Assembly: GCA_003427395.1 (NCBI GenBank)
Contig: BFEA01000288.1
Span: 339,826-403,432, forward strand
From: Chara braunii
Taxonomy: Eukaryota; Streptophyta; Charophyceae; Charales; Characeae
Direction: 5' to 3'
DNA length: 63,607 nt
Program-made: the position numbers and the translations under genes
Part shown: positions 34,801 to 46,126 of the stretch, piece after piece
Numbering within the stretch: position 1 is the first letter of the stretch
How the letters are laid out: every line of letters begins with the position of its first letter
The notes under the pieces: model-generated
The model's database searches: none
What the model was told of the DNA's origin: nothing
The model's input: the letters and a program-made list of their open reading frames with translations, nothing else

Positions 34801-37800
34801 AGATCGACTTCCAGATTTTCACTGCTGGTATCATTGTCCGTGGCCCACGCGTATCTTCGCTTTACGCTTCCAGTTTTAATGGGACTCCCGCCGAAGGACG
34901 CCCATTGGGCGTCTCCGCACGACTGTGGTGATGCCATTTTCTCTCGGGGTTCGCACGACCCACTGTCTGCTAAGGTCACTACCAGAGAGTGATGGTCGTC
35001 GGTGAGTTATGATGATGGGGAGGAGTGCGGACCCGCACGAGGGAACGTCGTTTTATTTCCTTTTTTTTTTTAATCTCAGGGCATGCTCACCCTGCGACCC
35101 CAAATCCGAAAAATATGCGGATTTGCGAATTGCCGATTTGAGGTTTTGGGCGTGGTTCACGTCACACTGCTGTACCTTTTCAGACGGGACAAGGTCGCGG
35201 CCGTCTGAAGAAATGGGGATTTTGTACTCGGCTGGACACACGGCGACACCCACAAACTGTGCAAGGACTTTTGTGAACGAATTTTTGCCAATTTTTGAAG
35301 AAAATGCGAAAAATGAAATAGGGCATTTGCGGTGGTCACCTCCAGAGGCGACCGCAAAATGAAATATCGGCTTCCCAGGCTGCTGACTAATGCGCACAGG
35401 AATAGGACATTTGCGAATTTGGGAGATCCGTGTGACTGGCCTTTTCCCCTTTTTTGGGGGGATTTGGGAATATAGGTCTCCGTGTGAGGATGCCCTCGCA
35501 CCAGTGAATGTTGAAAGGTGAGTGGGTTGAAAAAAAGGAAGGTTTTTGTTTTTCTTCTTTAAAAAAAAAAAAAAAGGGCGACAGTCTTGGGATATATCCA
35601 CAGGTGACCGGTCCTGGGTAACTCGAGATTGTTATGGAAAAAAAGGAAGGTGACCGGGTGAAAGGAAGAAAAAAAACGGTGGGTGGGTTAAAAAGAGAAG
35701 TCAAGAAAAAAAGATGGGTGGGTGCCTAGGGGTCTCGTGAGGAATGGCCCCGGATAGACAATAGAAAAGAAAGAAAATAGACCCCGATAAACAAAACAAA
35801 AGAAAGCTCCGCATGGATGGTCAGCATGGTTGCTTTTTTTTTTTTTTTTTTATAGAAAAGTCTCTCGTGTGTCACTCTTGGTAGCAATCAACCGAGAGAG
35901 TCAGCTGGATCCTCCTCGAATACAACGTAGTGGGTATTAACTCGTAAGGTCTTCAGCCAACACGGGTGTGAGTGCACGTCTGAGTGCACATATGGGTGGG
36001 TTGCATGTGGTGTGTGTGAGAGTGTTGGCTTTAGACACTACTCTAACTCTATTGGGGGGGGAGGGGGCGGGGGGGCGGGGGGGGGAGGGTTAGATGAAAA
36101 TGGAGGCACAGCGAAATGGCAAATGCTCGGTCCTTGTATTAGCCGGGCCCCCTAAACGCCAGGAGGGCAAACATGCCTTTACTTCTCTCTCCACCCAAAA
36201 GAAAAGGGAACCTCCTCTTCACAGAAGAGGGGTAGAAAGCTATGCTTGCAGGGGTCCAATTTACTGTCGTAGTATTGGTAGGTAGGTAATGTGGAAGAAA
36301 CATATGTTCCATGACATGGCAGGACGCCAATTTAAAAAATGTGCGGTGAGAGAAAAATCTATGGCAGCTTAAAAAAAGAAAAAAGAAAAAGAAAAAAGAG
36401 AATCATCTAAAAATTTCAGAAAAACAGAAGTGGAGAGAAGAAAATAGGAAGAATAAAAATTTCAGCAAAAAAAAGAAAATGATCGAAGTTTTCAAAGAAA
36501 AGTGGGAAGGAAGTCGGGGGTGAGGTCCCACTAGCAAAGAGGGTTGGATAAATATCCTGAATCTGGACGTGTTTTAAGCAGAGATCCGAAAAAGCAGTTC
36601 AATTTGGACATTCTGCACCTTTCCACAAACAAGTCCAGATTCAGGTGCTCAATCCAATCCTGTTTGCTAGTGGGACCTTGTCCCGGGTCTTTTTTCTTTC
36701 TTTCTTTCTTTCTCTCGTTTTCTGTTTTTTCCCCAAACAACGGTACTTCATTAACAAGCTTTTTTTTTGTTTTTTTGCTCAGTTTGAATCAGTCTCTAGA
36801 GGTTGGCCGTCAGTGTTTCTACCTACTTTTTATGTGTAGGCCACATGGCCTCGTTCCATCCAGGGCACAAATTGTGAATGTATCTGCAGGTCATAATGGT
36901 CTCGATACACTCATATGGGGTGTTGTTTTGGCCAAATTTATTCGTACGGTGGAAAGGAAGGAGTCCCAGTAAGAACATTCGGACCGATCGAACATTTATT
37001 AGGACCCTGGTACGGTGAAACATAGGGCTTTGCTGACTCGATATTTGAGACGTATCTGGACTGTATTTTCAAGATACGTTCCGACCGATTGAGCATTTAT
37101 GAATGTATAAGGACGGTTTCCAGTTCCAGATGCAGTTAGGATGTGCAGTGGAGCCGAGAAGACACCTTTTCTTGGAGTTTTTTCGGCCCTGATCCTGGGG
37201 CCCACGAGCGCGACCCTTTTTGTGTTGGTTTTTATCTGCAGAACTGGGCTATGAGGGGTATGTATGAGCCTCTGGACTATCTCTAGGTCCTTCTCTGTTT
37301 GGATTTTTGCTTCTCTTATTTGCACCCTTATGTCCTGGGCGAGGTGCCACTTTGCTCATATTATTAAAAATAAAATAAAAAAAACTGGGTGACCTAATAC
37401 GGCAGATGGGTTTCGCTCCGCTGCTCACCAAATGTGGAAAATGAGAATGAATATTCTGCTAGAACATGGAAAGATGCGCCGCCATCGTTTTTGTCTTTTG
37501 TGCATTTGGTCAGTAGTGCGGCGAGGCCCAATATTTGCTGATACATGCATCTGCGGCCTTGCCCATGGGGAGGGGCGTGAGGGAGTCTATCATTACTTGT
37601 TTCCCTTGATTTTTTTTTCATCGGGACGGCCGACCCCCTTGAGACCCCCTTGAGAATCCATTCTTGGGTCTAATGATTAAACGACCAGTACTTTTGCCCG
37701 CTTGAAAACCAAATATGGTGCTCATGGCTGCATATTTTGGGGGTTCGTGTAGCAGGCGGAAATGGCTGGCGGCGCCAGCCAAAGGCAGACCCGCGGAGGC

Positions 37801-38384
37801 TCGTTTTTTTTCTTCTTCGCGCAGGATATTAGGCTGGCCATCAAGAGCTGGGGAGGGTACTGCGGGTTTAAGTAGTAGAATGCATGGAGACTGTAGTCCT
37901 GTGGAAAATGAGAATGAATCTTCTGCTCGAACATGGGAAGATGCACCTCCAACATTCCCACCTGGGTAAAACAGTTTGTTTCGCTTTAGAGACTTGATGA
38001 GAACGATACTTTCTATTATATATATATCCATGTGATTGCACTCGAACAGCTGACCTGTTGATTAGCAGTCGTATGTGTGTACCATTGGAAGGGGCTTGTT
38101 TGGCTCACCTGATGTAGGTCAATTTTTTCATTTCTAGCTGGGGCTCCCTCCCTTTCATGCCCCCACTCCAACCCCCACCCCCACCCCCCCCACAGACACG
38201 GACACCTTTATTGGCTCTTTTGCGGTGTTATTTTTACGCTCTTTATTGGCTAAATGCGGAGCCAACTTTTAACGGGTGTTGCAACTAGGCCCAACGTGTC
38301 CAGAACGCGCGAGTACCCTTTTGCGGTGGAGAATCCTTTTTTCCGGGAGGAAAAAGGAGGGAAGAGTGCAAGTGGTGATCTCTT

Positions 38385-38415
<31 letters not shown>

Positions 38416-41400
38416 CCAAGTGGTGATCTCTAGATGGGCCGTGAAGGTTTGTTTTTTTTCTTCTGTTTTTGCTTGGGACAGACAGTGAAGAGGGTCTGTA
38501 GATGGTTAGTTTTTTGTTTTTTTTAAGGGCATGTTTCTTTATAAAAGCGGGAAAGGGCCTGGCGTCCCTTGCAAAATTAGGTGGGGCCCTCAGCGGGCGA
38601 CGCATCATTGGCTCAAGCACATTCGAGGGTGCCACTGGATTACACCCCACAGCCAACTCCGCAACGGACGCCACGGCCCTAACTAGCAAAGAGTCCACGA
38701 GATTTATTATCAAAATCTCAGTTCATCACTAAAAATCTGTAATCACAGCAGTCGTTCTTAACTGTATGAATACCCAACAGCAATCCTAATTTAGTGGCTC
38801 TTATTCCACAATCCCATGTTCTAGAAGGAACCAATCAACGATGACCAGAAACCCACCACGGGCAAGAAAGCTTCAAGCAACCCTTGTTCCAGGGATCAAC
38901 CAGCAATCATTGGGACTCACAAGCCTGACCAAAGGATGAAGTACAAAGGTCTGAAACTAGTGTGGAATTCGCACTGATTTATTTTCAATAGCTAGTTAAC
39001 AAAAACAGTCGCAATGATTCCAACTCTTTACCGAAGTGTAGATTTATATATCTTCACTGTTTTTTTTTGTTTTTTTTTTTCCCACACACCTGTTTTTAGT
39101 ACCTTTAATGTCATGTCTTTGCGGTCGTCTGAGCCCATTATATTCAGACATCCAACCTCCTTTGTGGGTGTCGTGCGCTGGCAGGACAGCGATTATAAAG
39201 TAGTGGGGGACTTCTGTGTTGTTGAACGTGCATAGATACGAGATAGTGTCTTGTGCAAAACACGTACCGGCTTTTCCCAAGTGAATGTGGGCGCAATAAC
39301 AACCGCATACATGAGGTAATGATGGGAGTCTGAGGATTCGCTTAACCACTTTTCTTGTGGTACGGTTGTGATCGGGTCCCACTGCCCATTTGCGGGGCGA
39401 GTGGGTAGGAGATGTGGGAGGGATGAAAATCTTATTTCCTGGTTGCACTGGTCTCCAACCGCCACAATTCTTCTGGGGTGGATTTTTGGAGAGGGAAATA
39501 AACGCGAATCCTGGTCCCTCTTGCTGGTCCCGTGAAAAGCTTAAACTGGGTAAGGCTCCCAGATTTCATGTTCTCCGGGTAGACTGTGAGGACCCGGGCC
39601 TCAAAGATTACTCTTTTTAAGGTGAGCTAGTTAATTAAAAAATAATAAAAATTAATAAAAAAAAAAAAAAAAAAAAAAATAAAAAGAAAAAAACGCGAAT
39701 CGTACGAAATGGATGACTGGTTGCACTTACTCGTGAAGCACTGCACGCGCCAAGAGGTCATCAGGATGACCCTCCACAAAATAGAAATAGAGAGTAGGGA
39801 ACGCACGGCCACTGAAAAAGGAAACTCAAAAAAAGAAAAAGAAAAAAAAAAGAGCAAAAAAAAAAGAAAAAGAAAAAGGAAATTCAGCAAATGTTCTGAC
39901 AGGTTTCCTCGTACCGACTTTGGGGAGTAAGTGCGACCCAAAATTTGAGGTGTGAACATGCTACAACAGGGCTGCCTGAGAGTGAGTGCACTGACTCGCC
40001 AGAGTAGGTGTGAACACGCTACAACAGGCCTTCCTGAGAGTGAGTGCATACCCACACGGGGACCTGATGACCTTAAAAGCCCAAAATTTGAGGCAGTTTT
40101 CGGGTCACGTTGGAGAGGCCCGCTACCCAAATGTGCTTTTTGGTGACCCTTTTGTAAGCAGGCCCCGGGAAGGCCCTTTTGTCAGACCACCTCCAGAGGT
40201 GGTCTCAAATGATTTCCAGAGGTGGTCTCAAATTACCTTTTGGAGAAATTTGAGACTGTCTCAAAAAGGGTCCTCCCGAGAAATTGATGCCATGGGTGGT
40301 TGATGCCACTGGTGAACGGTTTGGAGAGATTCGTGCATGCAGCATTGGAAGAAGAAAAAAAAACGAAAAAAAACAAAAAATCACTTTTTTGGGGTAAGCA
40401 GTGTGACTGCGCGCGCTTTCTGGGAGGTGCAAATTCCAGCGCCGGGACTGTGTCCTTCGGTGCGAAACCCTTTAATCGGTGGTCGAGAGCTTAGCCCCCA
40501 TTTGCCATGCCACACAGGCTGGTGAGGGGCAAGGCTTTTGGTCATGCCAGGCGGACGGGTGTCACCGAACGGTCCGTGACAATGCGAATTCGAACGCAAT
40601 TCTCGAGAGGCAGGTGGGGCACTTTCGAATTTTCTGTGTCCTGCAGACGGGAGGAAAAGAATGGGGGAGGGTGGCTGTTGAGCGTACCGTTCTGATACGT
40701 GTCAAAATTGTTTGACGCGCATTCCTTTGAAAGGCTGTGTCTGTGTGGCAATGCAAGCTTTTCGACAGCTTGTGTGGCGAGCCTCTTAGGGCATGGCCAG
40801 ACCACTCTCGAAATGTTCAAAATGAGAGTGAACTTCCACTAGAACAGAGCCAGATGCGCCCGCCACATTTTTGTCTTTCTCACATTTCGAGAGCGGTGTG
40901 GCTGTGCCCTCAGTGCCTCACCACACCATTTCGAGAGCGGTGTGGCTGTGCCCTCAGGGCCTCGCCACACCAGTGTTCGACAACCGTTAGATCGTTTTCG
41001 ACATTCATCGTTTTGACACAATGACCGCCATCGCCACACCGTATGTCGAAGACCTAGGATAAACAAACTTCGCTTGTTAGATAGAAAAGGGAAAAAAAAA
41101 AAGAAAAGAAGAAGACACGGGATGTTGAGGCGTAGATGTCGAAATCCGTACATCCTTGACAACCTCGTTTCCGTGATGTTGAAACTCAACCCGCCCTGCA
41201 GGGGGGCCGTTGGACACCCGTGTAGAAACCCCACCCCACTTCTCTGAGGATTGTCGAAGTGTTTTTGACATTTTTCCTTCGACAGTCTGTGTGGTGAAGA
41301 AAAAAATTGTCGAAAACTTCAGTTTCGACATGGGTGTGGCGAGGCCCTCAGTATGTGTGTTCTTGGGAGGTCTTTTATTTATTGTTTTTTGATCGGTGTT

Positions 41401-44400
41401 TTAAACAGTGCTCCTTTTATTTATGCTGTCTGACAGGAAGGCACGTGTCAGTACCCTGAACGTCGTTGTGCTCGGATAATGTGTAGGTTGTGCAGAAGCC
41501 TACAAAGTATTTTGTAGTTTGGAATAAATAAAAAAAAAGAAACTGTAGGAAAGAAATCCAAATCAATTTCAATGACGGCTGGCAAATGTAGATTGCCTGC
41601 CGTGATTGAAGTTGATTCGTCTTTCCTTTTTTTTTCTTTTTTTTGTTTTTTGAAAAAAAAAAAGAAACCGATGAAGAAACAGTGAAAGATGATGAAAGAT
41701 TTGAGAGAAGACTAGTATAGCCTAGTTAAAATGCTTTTTAAAAAAAGAAGTAAAAACAAATGTGTTGTTGGAGTTGCACCAACTTATCAGGAGGGCGATC
41801 GCAGGGAGTTTGCACCATCTTAGTCAGGGTCGTCGTTTTTGTCCGTTCAGATTTTGGGCAAACAATGGGCCTCGCTGCACTACTCTGGACACATGTACAG
41901 AAGACGAAAATCATGGCCGTGTATCATTTCCATAATCTAGCGCTAGATTCACTCTCGTTTTGCACATTTCGAGAGTAGTCCAGCGAGGCCCAATGTTTTG
42001 TGCATTGGTTTCAAGTGTGTATCCATGGGGCCTCGTTGCACCACTCATCAAATGTGAAAACGGCAAGAGGTATGGCAGGTGTACCTGTCCACTTTTGGAG
42101 GGAAGATACATTCTTCGCTTTGAACATTTGGTGAGTGTGTGTGNNNNNNNNNNNNNNNNNNNNNNNNNNNNNNNNNNNNNNNNNNNNNNNNNNNNNNNNN
42201 NNNNNNNNNNNNNNNNNNNNNNNNNNNNNNNNNNNNNNNNNNNNNNNNNNNNNNNNNNNNNNNNNNNNNNNNNNNNNNNNNNNNNNNNNACTTTTTTTTT
42301 TTTTTTGGGGGGGGGGGGGGAGCCCAACATTTAGGATGTGTGCTAATTAGCTCCAGATACATTGCGAATGTTGTGTGGTTTAGCAAGGCCCAAGGCTTTG
42401 GGTGTATCTGGACCTAGTGAAGGTCTCAGTACATTTCGAAATGTATGGTCGGTGGGAATGTCTGTGGTCCACATTGCAGTCCAGATCCTGTGGAATGGGA
42501 CCTCGCACAGCAAACCCCAATGCCAGATGCAGACAGGTGGAGTGTGGGCCTGGATGCACCACTCTTCAGATGCACAAAAGGCAAAAAATTATGGCGGTGT
42601 ATCTTCCCATGTTCTAGCGGGATATTCAGTCTCATTTCGCACATTTGGAGAGTAGTGCAGCCAGCCAGTCCCTATGACTTAAATGGTTTCTGTGTTCAAG
42701 AATAGGCGCAAGAAGCTTTCCTGTGAATCTATTTTTAGTGTGCGTCCATAGCTGCCGGCTGCAATGAGCATCCCAGTGGAATACGGACGTCTTAGTTGGA
42801 AGTGGTCCCCTCTGGACACATTTTGGGATCTAGATACATTTAGAATGTCGTGTAGTGGAGCGAGGCCCTCTGTGTGCCTCGACAAAACGTTCTTAATGTG
42901 TGTATCAAGACTGAATTATAATTCAGAAACATTCATCTGGAGCGAGTCCCATAGACGTATTTAGGTTATTGCGTAGTAGAGTGAGGCCCTCTTTCTGTCC
43001 GTGTGCCCTCTCATTACAGCCTTCTCCTGCCGATTAGAATGAATGATCCACGCGAACGTATGACTCTGGACGTCCCTCCACCACTCACCAAATGTGCAAA
43101 ATGAGGATGTATCTTCTGCTAGAACATGGAAATATCCTTTCATAATTTTGTCTTTTGTGCCAATGGCGAGTGGTGGAATAAGGTCCTTTTTCTTAGAGCA
43201 TATTCGCAGCACTGGGACTTTCTTAGAGCACCCTGGAAATTTACATGGAAAACAAAGAAAAAACAGGAAAAAGGAGGGAAGAAGGGAAGAAAGAGGAAGC
43301 TGCGCAGTAGGAAATGCACGTGGCTCAATCAAGCTGCAGGCCGTGAAAGATGTTCTCGAAACCAAGACATGCAAGACCCCTACTTGTGTGCCTATTTTTT
43401 TTTTTTTAATTCTTTGAGGAGGCAGCACAGACCTGCTGTGTTTTATAACAGGCGGCCATTTCGTCCTGTAGGTCCAAGGTTATGGGATGCATAGCAAAAG
43501 AGGTTGCAGGTGCAGCCTCTCGCTTACACTCCGAGTACTTGGGTGATACATGGGCTGCAGGCCCTTGAAGTTGTTCTATATGAACTGACCTTTTGACTAC
43601 TGGACCTTAATGGCTTGCTGGTGGTTCGACAAAGCCTGATGTGAAGAACTGGTAGGGGCATTATAGCTGTATTTGGGGTATCTTTTCGTCTAAGTACAGC
43701 AATAATGACCGTACGTTGTACTCGGGTGAAGAAGGTAGTACCTTTGACGGTTTTGAAAATAGGGAAAATTGGCAAATTTCTCAAACTCCTAAAAAGTCGG
43801 GGGCTGGGCCTGATGACCGGCGCCGTTGATCAATCTCATCTCACCGGCGGCCGTTGTTTCAAGTAGGCCTCTTGAAAGATCGGAGGCCCACCCGAGGCTC
43901 CCGGTTTTTCCAACCGCCGTCAAAGGTTTTAGTGGTTGAATCGAAAAAACTCAGTGCGCAAGTGGTGGTGCATGTCCGCAACGCGACCAGCATGTGCTTG
44001 GTGTGCGAAGTGAGGAGGTGGGGTAGGTAAAGTATGTGCTTGGTGCGCAAAGTGATTGGGTCGACTTTGTCGTGATTGGTTCATTTGATTGCATCTGGGT
44101 TAGAACTTTGGTCTGGGGTGGAACGGGATGGTGTTTGTGTAAACGCACATAGTCACAAACACGTCCAGATTCAGGCGTCGAGGAAACTTGACGCTGCTAG
44201 TTGGACTTGGCACCCGTATTGTCTTTAAGCAGTTCATGGGTATACCAACTGAGCTAGGCCCACTGCTGATTGGGTGGAGTGTAATTGAATCTGTTGTTTT
44301 GTAACTTGCATCAGAACGCAGTATCTTACAATGGCCCTCGCTGCACTACTCTCGACATGCACGAAAGACAAAAATCATGGCCGTGTATCTTTCCATATTG

Positions 44401-45711
44401 TAGCGGAAGATTCACTCTCGTTTTGCACATTTCAAGAGTAGCGCAGCGAGGCCCAATATCCCGGTGCCTCTGTCCAGGTCCTGACGAAGGCCGGCTGTCA
44501 GGTAGAGAACTTGGAATTCTGGCACTCTTCCTGAGGCTTTCCTTCTTTAAGGGCCTTGACATTCTCCACCGTTGGAACGCGAAAAGAAATAATGCATCTT
44601 CCCCAGAAGGTGGTGAGATGCATGATGGTAATAGTAATGGATGCATCTTGCCATTCTCTGCGGGAAGATGCACTCGGTACTCTTTTTCATTTGGACAGTG
44701 GTTTGGGGAGGCCCTTATTCGTTCGGCTTTAGGTTCTGATTACTCTGACAGAGACCAGGTGAGGCGTTTGGATTCGGTTTAACAGAGTGCAGGGAAGAGT
44801 AGTTGCCATGTAGAAAACGGATGCATGTACCCATTCTTTTGGGAAGATGCATTCGGACTCTTTTTTCGCTTGGGCAGTGGTGTGGCCAGGTCCGTGTCTG
44901 TCCGTGTCTGTGGGGCTTTAGGTTCTGATCACGCTGACAGAGACGAGGTGAGGTGTCTGGATCCCGATTGACAGCGTGCAGGTGAAAGGGCCTCGCTGCA
45001 TTACTCTCCTAATGTGCAAAATGAGACCGAATCGGCCTCTGTTTTGTCTTTTGTGCATGTGGAGAGTAGTGCAGCGAGGCCCAAAATACCAACACAGCCA
45101 GGTAATCATGGCGCTGTGGGGGCTTTCAGGTGAAATTACTGCCGATGTACTCTTATGTTTGATCTAATGCCGGGAGTTGATTGGCCTTCCGGGCCGGCCC
45201 CACGTAGTAGCTATAACCATGCCCCTAACTCTTCTACTGTGTGCACAGTAGTGCTGTCACGTAGCTTTTGATACCTCGTTCGCAGTATAACTCGATGCCG
45301 ACAACCTGGAGCCTTAACCTGAGCTGAAGGGTTGGAATATTTTATTTAGTTGATGCAGATGACCTGAAGAATATTTTATTTTAGTTGATTGGTTTGTTTT
45401 GATGGGTTTGATCGATGATTTTCTTGTTGTATGGTTCTTCTTACAACTGTGTTTTTTTTTTTTTTTGGTTGTCACGCAGAGGACTTTGTTACAGGACTGG
45501 AGGACTTTCAAAAGGCACTCGGATATCTCGAGGAGCTGCTCCCTTCGGACGACAGAGCAATTGCGGCAGTGTATCCTCTAAACGCAGAAAATATTCCAAC
45601 TCACACGAGTCGTGAAAAAGAAGAGCAAACAAAAATAAAAACATGTCAACAGGAAGAGAAGCAAGAATAAATAAAAACATGTCAACAGGTGCGTGTGTGT
45701 GTGTGTGTGCG

Positions 45712-45763
<52 letters not shown>

Positions 45764-46086
45764 GTAATTCTCTCCCATGTTCTCCACAAATCATAACAAA
45801 CCATCCATACGGAGAAAAAAAGTGTAGATACTACTAGATAGACAATATAATAGAAAACGCAAGGTTGGCGACGTTTGTGTGGTTCGAGCGCCAAGTGTTC
45901 ACACACCTGTCTGCTGCGGAAGCGGCACGTTTGAACACCTCATGAGGAGTCGGTGAAACTCCGATGAAACAGTTTGTCACAGCCCCTCGTGTGTTGTCCT
46001 CTTCTCCCTCTCTTCCTACAGTTTACGGGGCAGCTCTGTTTGATGATATATGCATATATTTATGTCATACCCATTAACGGGTGTTT

Positions 46087-46126
<40 letters not shown>

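Larger units (their letters stand above)
25831..45479 (+). other. NASP intron 3 (19,649 bp)
   Basis: Donor GTATGT at 25831 and acceptor TTGTCACGCAG at 45479 after a T-rich tract. Joining exons 3 and 4 gives GDVSLER-EDFVTGLEDFQ, continuous with the conserved NASP TPR2-TPR3 junction, so no exon appears to be missing. The intron is packed with hairpin elements, SINEs and U6-like copies, listed below. Stretches not listed hold simple A/T runs or unrecognised sequence and no supported gene. Confidence 0.85.
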
